64,000 nt of DNA from Actinomycetes bacterium. Its GTDB lineage: Bacteria > Actinomycetota > Acidimicrobiia > Acidimicrobiales > RAAP-2. The position numbers and the translations under genes were made by a program. The stretch lies in contig JAJXZW010000001.1 in assembly GCA_021779855.1 (NCBI GenBank), forward strand, positions 1-64,000, read 5' to 3'. Under the pieces are notes generated by a model. That model ran no database searches. It was not told the origin of the DNA and was given only the letters and a program-made list of their open reading frames with translations. Positions 16,022 through 23,943 of this stretch are shown here, in pieces (positions within the stretch are counted from its first letter, which is position 1; each line of letters begins with the position of its first letter).

Positions 16022-17509
16022 TCACCCCGGGCACGCGCTCGAGGCGGCGGGCTGACCGGCCTGCACGGCGAGCCCCCCCTCGATCAGGCAGGCGATGACC
16101 GGCCCGGCCACGCTGGCGCCCGTGGCCGAGGTCACCTGGTAGGGCACGACGACGGCCGCGGCCACCGTCGGGTCGCTCGCCGGGGCGAAGGCGATCAGCC
16201 AATCGTCGGTGTTCTGAGCGGCCGTGCCCGTCTGGGAGGTGCCCGTCTTCGCGCCGACGTCGTCGGCCGCCGGGAAGATCCCGGCGGCCGTGCCGAACTT
16301 GGCCACGTTGACCATGAGCGCGGCGATCTGGCCGGCCTGGGCGGCCGAGAGAGGCGTCTTCCAGACGCGGTCCTTGAAGCGGGTCACCACCGCCCCGTTG
16401 GGCCCGGTGATCTCCTTCATCAGGTGGGGCACCATCTCGACCCCGCCGTTGGCGACGGTGCCGGCGATCATCGCGTTCATGAGCGCCGACTCGCGGACGT
16501 TCTGCTGGCCGATCGCGGAGTAGGCGAGCTGGGGCTGGTCGTAGGTGAAGGCCGAGGCCGGCGGGAAGTTGCTCGCCACCACCCCGGGCAGGTCCAGGGG
16601 GGGCGCCTGGTCGAAGCCGTAGGCGTCGGCCGCGCCGGCCAGGGCGTTGCCGCCGAGGTCGAGGCCGACGAGCGCGTAGCCGGTGTCGCACGACGGCGGG
16701 AGCATCTCGGCGATCGTGCCGCCGCAGAGCTCGTAGGCGTAGTTCGAGAGGGTCTTGTTGGAGTTCGGCAGGTGGATGAACGTCTTCTGCGGGTAGACCT
16801 TGTTGAGGAGCTGGGGCTTGGACAGCAGCACCGCCGAGGTCGTCACGACCTTGAACGTGGAGCCCGGGGGGAAGGTCTGCTGGGTCGCGAGCTCACCGAG
16901 CGGCGGGAACCCGTGGACGTTGTTGGTGGTGTCCTCCTTCCAGGCGGCGGCCGCCACGGGGTAGCTCGAGGAGGTGAGCGGCACGGGGTTGTAGGTGGGA
17001 TTCGAGTACATCGCCAGGACGGCGCCGGTCTTGGGGTCGATCACGACGCCGGCCCCGTCGCGGCCGGCCAGGGCGTGCTGGATCACCCGCTCCAGGCCCA
17101 CGTTGATCGTGAGCACGAGGTTGTCCGACGCCTGGGTCGGGGCGAGCAGCTGGGCCAGGCTCTGGGCCGGCTGGGCGTGGGGGGTCAGCTGGCGGTTGTA
17201 CTCGGCCTCGAGCGCCCAGGTGCCGTAGTAGGGCGAGACGAAGCCCACGAGGCCCGACATCAGGCTGCCCAGCGGGTAGATCCGCTTGTAGACGCCCCCC
17301 GACTGGGCCACCGACTGGGCGAGGATCGTGCCGTCGGCGGCGACGATCTCGCCCCGCGCCTGGTTCGCGGTCACCGTGTTGTTGCGCGGGTTGAGCGGCG
17401 AGGCGTCGAGGGCCTTGGCGCGGAAGAACTGCAGGTTGAGGCTCTGGCCGACGACCACGGCAAAGAGCAGGAGGATGGCCCCGGCCAGCAGGCTCAGTCG
17501 GCGCCCCAC
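16022..17509 (-). CDS. pbpA: Penicillin-binding protein, transpeptidase (PbpA type)
   Basis: A 495-aa class B PBP cross-linking peptidoglycan. One N-terminal membrane helix (about 5-22) leads into a short dimerisation region and the transpeptidase domain, with the acylated serine S217 in S-T-F-K (217-220), S-A-I-G-Q-Q as the second motif and K-T-G-T as the third. GTG 17509 was chosen because it lies 2 nt after the pstP stop and places a short basic end before the helix; longer frames only retranslate the pstP tail. The expected SEDS partner rodA, normally between pbpA and pstP, is absent. Confidence 0.87.
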   Translation of the reverse strand: MGRRLSLLAGAILLLFAVVVGQSLNLQFFRAKALDASPLNPRNNTVTANQARGEIVAADGTILAQSVAQSGGVYKRIYPLGSLMSGLVGFVSPYYGTWALEAEYNRQLTPHAQPAQSLAQLLAPTQASDNLVLTINVGLERVIQHALAGRDGAGVVIDPKTGAVLAMYSNPTYNPVPLTSSSYPVAAAAWKEDTTNNVHGFPPLGELATQQTFPPGSTFKVVTTSAVLLSKPQLLNKVYPQKTFIHLPNSNKTLSNYAYELCGGTIAEMLPPSCDTGYALVGLDLGGNALAGAADAYGFDQAPPLDLPGVVASNFPPASAFTYDQPQLAYSAIGQQNVRESALMNAMIAGTVANGGVEMVPHLMKEITGPNGAVVTRFKDRVWKTPLSAAQAGQIAALMVNVAKFGTAAGIFPAADDVGAKTGTSQTGTAAQNTDDWLIAFAPASDPTVAAAVVVPYQVTSATGASVAGPVIACLIEGGLAVQAGQPAASSACPG

Positions 17510-17511
17510 GG

Positions 17512-18708
17512 CTAGCCCCGGCCCGTGGTGGTCGTCGTCGAGCCCGACGTCGTCGAGGTCGTCGACGTCGTCGTCGGCGTGACGCCCAGGCGCCACTCGT
17601 GGTACAGGTTCCTCGCGTAGGCCCGGGCGGCCCCAAGGGTGGGCTCGGGGATCGTCGCCTTCACGGCGCGCTGGTCGAGCGGGCGCAGCTCGCCCATGGA
17701 GTAGGGCGTCGCCTCGAGCAGGACCGGGTGGTACCAGAGGACGCCCGAGGGCTGGCCCTGGTAGATCACGACGGCCCCCTGGTAGTCGGCCAGGTAGTAG
17801 GAGGAGTACGCGTACCAGTGGGTGAGCGCGACCACGCCCGCCGCCACGGCGAGGAAGGCGACGACTCCGAGCAGGACCCGCAGGGTGAAGCGGCGCGGCC
17901 GGGATCGGCCCCGCGGGCGCCCCAGCGTCTCGGCCGGGGGCGGGGCACTCGTCACGGTGCGGTGGATCGGCGACGCCGGAGGCGTGACCTCGTCGAACTC
18001 GAGGAGCACCACCGAGATGTTGTCGTGGCCCCCGGCCGCCAGGGCCGCGGCCACGAGGCCCTCGACGGCGTCCTCGAGGTCGACGGGGTCACCGGCCAGG
18101 CGCACCAGGTCGTCGGGGACGAGCTCGTTCGAGAGCCCGTCGCTGCACAGGAGGATCCGATCGCCGGCCATCGCGTCGATCGACAGGACGTCGACCGCGA
18201 CCGCCTCTTCGACGCCCACCCCCCGGGTCAACTGGTGGCGGCGGGGGTGGACCGCCGCCTCCTCGGGGGTGAGCCGGCCCAGGCGCACCCACTCCTCGGC
18301 GACGCTGTGGTCCTCGGTGAGCTGGCGCAGCGCCCCGTCGCGCAGCTGGTAGCCGCGCGAGTCGCCCACGTGCACGAGCGTCGGCGACGAGGCGCCGGCG
18401 AAGTCGTAGGTGATCGCGACCGCGAGGAGCGTCGTGCCCATGCCGAAGCGCTCCGGGTTCTCCCGGGCGTCCGCCACGATGGCGGCGTTCGCCCGCTCGA
18501 CCGCCGCGACCAGGCCCCCGACCGACTCGTCGGCGTAGTAGCCCTCGCGCACCGTCTCCACGGCGATCTGGGCCGCGACCTCGCCGGCCGCGTGACCGCC
18601 CATCCCGTCGGCCACCACGGCGAGCGCCCCGTCGACGTAGACGGCGTCCTGGTTGGTCTGGCGCACCAATCCGATGTCGGTCGCCGCGGCGTACCGCCAC
18701 CGGGTCAA
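17512..18708 (-). CDS. pstP: PP2C-family Ser/Thr phosphatase PstP
   Basis: A 398-aa metal-dependent phosphatase opposing PknB. The catalytic domain (about 1-240) has the PP2C metal motifs Q-T-N-Q-D-A, V-A-D-G-M-G-G-H, V-G-D-S-R and G-G-H-D-N-I. An arginine-rich linker, one membrane helix (about 278-297) and an extracytoplasmic tail ending in a threonine/serine low-complexity run follow. The start is TTG 18708, overlapping the fhaB stop as TTGA, an unusual but consistent coupling also used at the fhaA-fhaB junction. It is followed after 2 nt by pbpA. Confidence 0.92.
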   Translation of the reverse strand: MTRWRYAAATDIGLVRQTNQDAVYVDGALAVVADGMGGHAAGEVAAQIAVETVREGYYADESVGGLVAAVERANAAIVADARENPERFGMGTTLLAVAITYDFAGASSPTLVHVGDSRGYQLRDGALRQLTEDHSVAEEWVRLGRLTPEEAAVHPRRHQLTRGVGVEEAVAVDVLSIDAMAGDRILLCSDGLSNELVPDDLVRLAGDPVDLEDAVEGLVAAALAAGGHDNISVVLLEFDEVTPPASPIHRTVTSAPPPAETLGRPRGRSRPRRFTLRVLLGVVAFLAVAAGVVALTHWYAYSSYYLADYQGAVVIYQGQPSGVLWYHPVLLEATPYSMGELRPLDQRAVKATIPEPTLGAARAYARNLYHEWRLGVTPTTTSTTSTTSGSTTTTTGRG

Positions 18709-19157
18709 CGAACGACCTCGAGTAGCACGCCGCCGACCTGGACGATGTCGCCCTTGGCGAGGTGCACCCGCCCCCGCACGAGCTCCTCGTTCACGTAGGT
18801 GCCGTTGGTCGAGCCCAGGTCCTCGATGGAGAGGTCGCCGTCGTCGTTGGTGACCCGGGCGTGGCGAGAGGAGATGTAGGTGTCGAGCACGCTGAGGTCG
18901 CAGTCGGGGCTGCGGCCGATCAGTAGGGCCCCCTCGACGTCCACCCGCTCACCGCTGCGCTCTTCGGGCTCGAGGATCTCGAGGGCGAGCCCCCCGCGCC
19001 ACCGGCGACGCCGCCCCCCCTGGTCCTCGGTCGGGCGGGCCTGGACCTGGGCCACCCGCAGCACGCGCAGCAGGAACAAGACGGCCACCACGATGACCAG
19101 GACCTGCAGGGGACGGACGATCGCGGCGTAGTTCGTCGTCGCGAGGAGGTTCGTCAA
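18705..19157 (-). CDS. fhaB: FHA-domain membrane protein FhaB (FipA)
   Basis: 150 aa: one N-terminal membrane helix (about 15-33), a basic linker and a C-terminal forkhead-associated domain with G-R-S-P-D-C-D, S-S-R-H-A-R and S-T-N-G-T-Y-V-N, the phosphothreonine-binding signature. It would dock phosphorylated partners of PknB near the membrane. TTG 19157 overlaps the fhaA stop (TTGA). It is the second gene of the fhaA-fhaB-pstP-pbpA-pknB run. Confidence 0.9.
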   Translation of the reverse strand: MTNLLATTNYAAIVRPLQVLVIVVAVLFLLRVLRVAQVQARPTEDQGGRRRRWRGGLALEILEPEERSGERVDVEGALLIGRSPDCDLSVLDTYISSRHARVTNDDGDLSIEDLGSTNGTYVNEELVRGRVHLAKGDIVQVGGVLLEVVR

Positions 19158-19801
19158 GCCAGCTCGATCCGGAAGCGGACCGTCCCCACCACCACCTCGT
19201 CACGGGGCGACAGCGACACCGCGGAGATGCGGTGGCCGTTGACGTAGGTCCCGTTGGTGGACTGGAGGTCGCGGATCGCGACCCCCTCGGCGGTCCGCCA
19301 GACCTCGGCGTGCTGGCGGCTGACGTTCGGGTCGTTCACCACGACCTCGACGTCCGGGGAACGCCCGATGACCAGGGGCAAGTCGCCGATGGCGAAGGAG
19401 CGGCCGTCGCTCGCCACCAGGCGCGGCTGGCTCGCCCCGGCCTCGAACTCGCAGCGCACCTCGAGCTCGCCGAGCTTCAGGTCGTCGTCGACGTAGACCT
19501 CGACGCGCACCGGGCCGACGAAGGCGTACCCCTCCGCGAGGGCGTGCTGGCGGACGGTCTCTTCGAGCTCGGCCACCAGGGCCTTCTGGAACCCCTCGAA
19601 CCGCTCGGCGTCGTCCGGGCCGAGCCAGACCGTGACCACGTTGGCCGAGATCTCCCCCTGGGTCGACAGGCGCCGGGCCAGATCGACCTCGCGCACGATG
19701 CGCGAGGCGATCTCGATCGGTTGCAGGGCGTTCTTGAAGGGGCGCGAGAACGTCTTCTCGAAGGCCCGCTCGAGGCGGTTCTCGACCTTCCGCAGGGGCA
19801 T
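19154..19801 (-). CDS. fhaA: FHA-domain protein FhaA (DUF3662 type)
   Basis: 215 aa: an N-terminal DUF3662 domain (about 1-115, starting P-L-R-K-V-E-N-R-L-E-R) and a C-terminal FHA domain with I-G-R-S-P-D-V-E, V-S-R-Q-H-A and S-T-N-G-T-Y-V-N. FhaA homologues bind phosphorylated envelope proteins such as the MurJ pseudokinase. ATG 19801 was chosen because homologues begin at this point; the open frame runs about 30 codons further. A TAAAGT -10-like element sits 10 nt upstream. It is shorter than mycobacterial FhaA because the long disordered middle is missing. Confidence 0.9.
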   Translation of the reverse strand: MPLRKVENRLERAFEKTFSRPFKNALQPIEIASRIVREVDLARRLSTQGEISANVVTVWLGPDDAERFEGFQKALVAELEETVRQHALAEGYAFVGPVRVEVYVDDDLKLGELEVRCEFEAGASQPRLVASDGRSFAIGDLPLVIGRSPDVEVVVNDPNVSRQHAEVWRTAEGVAIRDLQSTNGTYVNGHRISAVSLSPRDEVVVGTVRFRIELA

Positions 19802-19870
19802 AGTCCCCTCGACTTTACCGGTCCGGGGGGCCGGAACTCCGGCCAGGGAGGGGTCGATCCGGACGTGCAC

Positions 19871-19876
19871 TATTGT
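19871..19876 (+). promoter_or_regulatory. -10 element of tRNA-Leu (TATTGT)
   Basis: TATTGT fits TANNNT and lies 12 bp before the first base of the tRNA, giving a 5' leader of about 5 nt. It overlaps the region upstream of fhaA on the other strand. Confidence 0.45.
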
Positions 19877-19888
19877 CTCTGGGTCCAC

Positions 19889-19975
19889 GGGCGAGTGGCG
19901 AAATTGGCAGACGCGCAGGCTTCAGGTGCCTGTGTCCGAAAGGACGTGCGGGTTCAAGTCCCGCCTCGCCCACCA
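19889..19975 (+). tRNA. tRNA-Leu (anticodon CAG)
   Basis: 87 nt including an encoded CCA. The acceptor GGGCGAG (19889-19895) pairs with CTCGCCC (19965-19971). The anticodon stem CAGGC/GCCTG encloses the loop TTCAGGT, anticodon CAG, reading CTG codons. A long variable arm, GTCC-GAAA-GGAC, marks a class II tRNA, and the T loop is G-G-T-T-C-A-A-G. Confidence 0.96.
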
Positions 19976-20009
19976 CGGGGCGCCGGGAGGCGGGCCCGAT
20001 CCGAGCCCC

Positions 20010-21086
20010 CTACTCCGCCACGAAGCCCCGCCAGCCGCGCATGTAGTCGACGAAACGGTCCGAGAGGCCCTCGTCGTGGAGCGTCTCGACGCTCACCGGC
20101 AGGGGGCGCATCCTGGCGTCGGGGTCGGCCTGGACCAGCCGGGGGAAGTCGTGGTTGGTGATCGCCGCGCGCCCCAGCACGACGAGGTCGAGACCCGCCT
20201 CGAGGGCGGCGCGCAGGTCGGCCCCCGCGTAGAGCTTGCCGGCCGCGCCGAGGCGGGTCGTCCCCCGGTCGAGCGCGGTGAAGAGGTCGACGAGGCGCCG
20301 ACCCTCGAAGTCCGGGTCGATCGCCTCTTTGAAGACGTCCCAGAGGGAGAGGTCGATTAGGTCCACCTGGCCGGTCGCCACCAGTCGCCGGTAGAGCTCG
20401 ACGACCTCGGCCGTCGAGACCCCGAAGCGCTCGGGCGAGAGGCGCACCGCGAGGAGGAAGTCCTCCCCGCAGCGCCCGCGCACCGCCTCGACGACCTCGA
20501 AGAAGATCCGCGAGCGGTTCTCCGGCGTTCCGCCGTAGCGGTCGTCGCGGCGGTTGCGCTCGGCGTCGAGGAACTGACACAGCAGGTAGCCGTGGGCACC
20601 GTGGACCTCGACGCCGTCGAAGCCGGCGCGCTGACAGCGCCGGGCCGCGGCCGCGAAGGCCTCGACCACGCCCTCGACCTCGGCGGTCGAGAGGGCCCGA
20701 GCACCGGTCTCGGCGTCGTCGAAGGGGGCGACCGGGGAGTGGCCGATCAGCTCGACCGGTGAGCGCAGCCCCGCGTGGTGGAGCTGGACGAGGGCGAGCG
20801 ATCCCCTCGCCTTGATCGCCGCGGCGAGGCGGGTGAGGCCGGGCAGGTGGTCGTCGGAGAAGCAGCCGAGCTGGCCGGGGAACCCCTGGCCGCTCTCGAG
20901 CACGTGGGACGCGCAGGTCGTGGTCATCCCGAAACCGCCCTCGGCGCGCATCACCAGCCACCGGAACTCCTCGTCGCTCAGCGTCCCGTCGACGTGGCTC
21001 TGCTGGTTGGTGAGCGGCGAGAGCATCACGCGGTTGGGGGCCGTGGGGCCGTGGGCGAACGAGACGGGCTCGAAGAGGTCGGGCAT
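20010..21086 (-). CDS. NADH:flavin oxidoreductase, old yellow enzyme family
   Basis: A 358-aa FMN-dependent TIM barrel that reduces activated double bonds using NAD(P)H. It has the family's N-terminal P-N-R-V-M-L-S-P-L-T-N, the V-Q-L-H-H-A-G strand, G-F-D-G-V-E-V-H-G-A-H-G-Y-L-L with the N/H pair region, and R-Y-G-G-T-P-E-N-R-S-R. There is no iron-sulfur extension. ATG 21086 has an AAGGAGGAG Shine-Dalgarno. The substrate is unknown. It lies alone between the tRNA and a divergent hydrolase. Confidence 0.87.
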   Translation of the reverse strand: MPDLFEPVSFAHGPTAPNRVMLSPLTNQQSHVDGTLSDEEFRWLVMRAEGGFGMTTTCASHVLESGQGFPGQLGCFSDDHLPGLTRLAAAIKARGSLALVQLHHAGLRSPVELIGHSPVAPFDDAETGARALSTAEVEGVVEAFAAAARRCQRAGFDGVEVHGAHGYLLCQFLDAERNRRDDRYGGTPENRSRIFFEVVEAVRGRCGEDFLLAVRLSPERFGVSTAEVVELYRRLVATGQVDLIDLSLWDVFKEAIDPDFEGRRLVDLFTALDRGTTRLGAAGKLYAGADLRAALEAGLDLVVLGRAAITNHDFPRLVQADPDARMRPLPVSVETLHDEGLSDRFVDYMRGWRGFVAE

Positions 21087-21254
21087 CGCTCCTCCTTGGG
21101 GGGTGGCCCGACAGTCCTACCAGGCGGACCGGACCCACCGAGGCGACGGGACCGCATCGCCCGGCGCCGAAGGGCCAAGACGACTCTCACCCCGAGGAGT
21201 GGAGGCGACCCGTTGGACGACGGGACGAGCGGCGCGGGCGCCACCTAGGACGGG

Positions 21255-22057
21255 GTGATCCACCTGCGCCGCGCCCGGGCGGGACGCCCGGTCGTCCTCC
21301 TGCACGGACTGGCCGGTGACGGCGCCACCTGGGGTCCCTTCGCCCGGGGGCTCGTCGGGGTGGCCGAGGTCGTGGCACCCGACGCCCGCGGTCACGGCCT
21401 CTCCTCGGCCCAGGGGCGCGGCCACCGCTACGACGCCACGCTCGCGACGTCGAGGCCCTCGTGCGCGCCCTCACCCTGGCCTCCCCGGTGCTCGTCGGCC
21501 ACTCGATGGGGGGCGTGACGGTCGCCCTCGTCGCCCGTCGGGCCCGGGTGGCCCCCTCGGGCGTCGTCCTCGTCGACCCGACCTTCCTCACCCCGGCCCG
21601 TCAGCGCGAGGTGCACGAGGGCGACGCCGCGGCCCGACACGCGGCGTCGCTACGGCTCACCGACGACGAGGGGATCGCCGACCTGCGAGCGCGCCACTCG
21701 AGGCGCACCGAGGAGCTCGCCCGACTGCTCTGGCGCGCCCGGCGCGCGACCCGGCCGGTCGCCTTCGACGTCCTCGTCCCGCCCGCCCCCGACCACCACG
21801 AGCTCGTGAGCGCCCTCGGTGTGCCGTCGCTGGTCGTGGTGGGCGAGGACGAGTCCGTCGTCGAGGCGGCCGTCCTCGACGAGATCCGCCGGGTCCGCCC
21901 CGAGACGCGCGTCGAGGTGGTCGCCGGAGCGGGCCACGGCGTGCCGTTCGACCGGCCTGGGAGGCTCGCGGCCCTCGTGCGCGACTTCCTCGCCGCGCTT
22001 GACGAGACCCGAGCGGCCGCGGCTCAGTCCGAGGCAATCATCCAGCGCACGCCGTAG
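21255..22057 (+). pseudogene. Alpha/beta hydrolase, single frameshift
   Basis: The first frame (GTG 21255 to about 21445) gives V-V-L-L-H-G-L-A-G-D-G-A-T-W and the oxyanion-hole region. The remainder continues in another frame (D-V-E-A-L-V-R-A-L-T-L) with the nucleophile elbow G-H-S-M-G-G and a C-terminal histidine (G-A-G-H-G-V-P-F). One missing base near 21440-21450 accounts for the break. The rest of the gene is fully conserved in character, so this is either a recent mutation or a base-call error. If intact it would be a 267-aa esterase or hydrolase of unknown substrate. Its end overlaps the VOC gene by 34 bp. Confidence 0.7.
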
Positions 22058-22440
22058 CGATCGAGGCAGGTGGACCAGTACTGGCCCCAGCCCATCACCT
22101 CGGGCGCCTGGAACTCGGTCGAGCTCTCGCTGAGAGCCCGATAGAGCCGGTCCACCTCCTCGCGGGAGTCCACCTCGAGCGAGATGGTCGTGTTGTTACC
22201 CACGCGGCACTCGTGACCGAGTGAGGCGAGCATGTCGGTCGCCATGAGCAGGTGTCCGGAGACGATCTCGACCTCGGCGTGCATGACGAGCGATCTCTCC
22301 GACTCGGCCACCTCGAGCCCGGGCATGTCGGAGAAGCGCACGATGGGCCCGACGAACCCCGTCCCGAAGAGGTCCTTGTAGAAGGTGAGCGCCTCCTCCG
22401 CGGTGCCCGGGAAGTTCAGATAGGTGCTGACCCGGCTCAT
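22024..22440 (-). CDS. VOC-superfamily protein (PhnB/DUF1428-like glyoxalase fold)
   Basis: A 138-aa protein of the vicinal-oxygen-chelate fold in the PhnB-like group: Y-L-N-F-P-G-T-A-E-E-A-L-T-F-Y at the N-terminus and W-G-Q-Y-W-S-T-C-L-D-R-Y-G-V-R-W near the end are typical. PhnB-like proteins have no settled function; some resemble bleomycin resistance proteins. ATG 22440 follows an AGGGGGA ribosome site, and the apparent open frame far upstream is not coding. It is probably monocistronic. Confidence 0.82.
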   Translation of the reverse strand: MSRVSTYLNFPGTAEEALTFYKDLFGTGFVGPIVRFSDMPGLEVAESERSLVMHAEVEIVSGHLLMATDMLASLGHECRVGNNTTISLEVDSREEVDRLYRALSESSTEFQAPEVMGWGQYWSTCLDRYGVRWMIASD

Positions 22441-22599
22441 CGGTCCCCCTCGTGGTCGTGGTGGGGGAATCCTGCCCGCTCGCGCCGCGCGGCGCAAGCG
22501 GGACGCTCCCGACCCCGGGGTGTCCGAGGGGAGCGGTCGAGACCATGGTCCCCTTCGCCCCGTCCGGTCCCTGACTAGGTTCGCGCTGGGAGGTGGATC

Positions 22600-23553
22600 G
22601 TGAGCCCTCGTCTCACCGATCGGCGCTCGCCGCGGCGCGCGGCGACGGCGCTGGTGGCCCTCGCCCTTTTCGGGGGCTTCGGGACCGTTCCATCGCCCGC
22701 CACGGCCGCGGTGGCGCTCCCCGCGTGCCTGCCCGAGCACGTGAGCGCCGTGGCGGCACTCTCCAGCCGGCCCGGCGGCACCACGGCCCGGGTCGTGCTG
22801 ACCTCGCGGGAGGTCCCGTCGTGCCGGTGGGCCGTGCCGACGGGCTACCAGTTCATCGATGCCCACGGGGCGACCATCGGCCCGGTCGTCTACGCGCTGC
22901 CCCGCCCGACGACCACGCACTGGGTGGCGCTGCCCTACGGCTTCACGGTCGTCGCACGGGTGACGACGATGTCGGGGGTGAACTGCACCACCCGCAGCGC
23001 GACGCGCGTGCGGGTCACGGTCGCCGGGCGGGGGCCCTCGCTCGACGTCGCCCTCCCGCGGGTGGTGGCGGTCTGCGTTGGCGGCACGACCGCGTGGACC
23101 AGCGTCGTCGAGACCCGCGTGACACCGGCGCGCTGTGCGACCGGCCAGCTGGCCCTCTCGCTCGGGCCGCCGAACGGGGCGGCCGGCACCTCGTACTACC
23201 CGCTGCGCCTGCGCAACACCGCGCGCGTCGCGTGCGCCCTCTCGGGCATCCCGGTCGTGCACGCGCTGGGCAACGTCGGGGGGGCACCGGTCGGGCCCGC
23301 CGCGCGCCGGCTGAGCCTGTCCGACTACGCCACGACGATCGCCCTGGCCCCGGGGGCCACGGTGGCCACGGCGCTCGGCGTGGGCGACGTGGGGAACTAC
23401 CCGGCCTCGAGCTGCGCCCCGACGAGCGCCCGCGCGCTCTCGGTATCGCTTCCCGGGGTGCACCTAGTGACTCGGGTGACGCTGCGGGTCTGCACCCTCG
23501 TGGCGAGCCTCAGCGTCCGCGGCTGGGTGCCGGGGACGTCCGGACAGCCCTAG
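22600..23553 (+). CDS. Secreted DUF4232-like protein
   Basis: A 317-aa exported protein. A basic start (R-R-S-P-R-R-A-A), a hydrophobic stretch and P-A-T-A-A-V form a signal peptide with likely cleavage near residue 36. The mature part has paired cysteines and, after about residue 185, a stretch resembling the actinobacterial DUF4232 domain (L-R-L-R-N-T-A-R-V-A-C-A-L-S-G-I-P). The function is unknown. GTG 22600 has a GGGAGGTGG Shine-Dalgarno, and a TAGGTT -10 element lies at 22574-22579. Confidence 0.75.
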   Translation: MSPRLTDRRSPRRAATALVALALFGGFGTVPSPATAAVALPACLPEHVSAVAALSSRPGGTTARVVLTSREVPSCRWAVPTGYQFIDAHGATIGPVVYALPRPTTTHWVALPYGFTVVARVTTMSGVNCTTRSATRVRVTVAGRGPSLDVALPRVVAVCVGGTTAWTSVVETRVTPARCATGQLALSLGPPNGAAGTSYYPLRLRNTARVACALSGIPVVHALGNVGGAPVGPAARRLSLSDYATTIALAPGATVATALGVGDVGNYPASSCAPTSARALSVSLPGVHLVTRVTLRVCTLVASLSVRGWVPGTSGQP

Positions 23554-23754
23554 CGCCGGCTCCCCCGCTCAGTGGCTCCGGGACCGTGGCGCCGCGCGAA
23601 AGGGGCTCGTCCGCGCGCACGGCCACGTGACCTCGTGGTCCGCGGGGCGCCCGGGTGTCGGGGCCGGTGCGCGGACTCCGGGTGCGTGGAAATCGGGGGT
23701 CGGGGCCGCATAATCGGGGTTCCCGGCGCGCGCGCGCTGCGCCACCATGGGGAC

Positions 23755-23943
23755 GTGATTGTCCTCGGGCTGTTCGTCGCGGCGGCGGCCGCGGCGTCGC
23801 TGGTCGCCCTCGCCGCGCTCTTCGTCGCGGGGGCGGCATCGGCCCTCGCCGTCGGTCGGCTCGCGCGCGAGGACCGGCGCCGTCGCGCCGACCTCGAGCG
23901 GGTCCTCGACGAGGTGCTGGCCTCGACCGGCGAGACCGTCTAG
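23755..23943 (+). CDS. Small membrane protein, unknown
   Basis: A 62-aa single-pass protein: a long alanine/valine/leucine helix (about 2-38) followed by a charged tail (R-E-D-R-R-R-R-A-D-L-E-R-V-L-D-E) likely to form a short cytoplasmic helix. GTG 23755 has no Shine-Dalgarno, but the codons ATG-GGG-ACG-TGA just before it overlap it as GTGA, so it may be re-initiated. A CATAAT -10-like box lies at 23709-23714. Its stop shares CTAG with the opposing oxidoreductase stop. No family recognised. Confidence 0.5.
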   Translation: MIVLGLFVAAAAAASLVALAALFVAGAASALAVGRLAREDRRRRADLERVLDEVLASTGETV

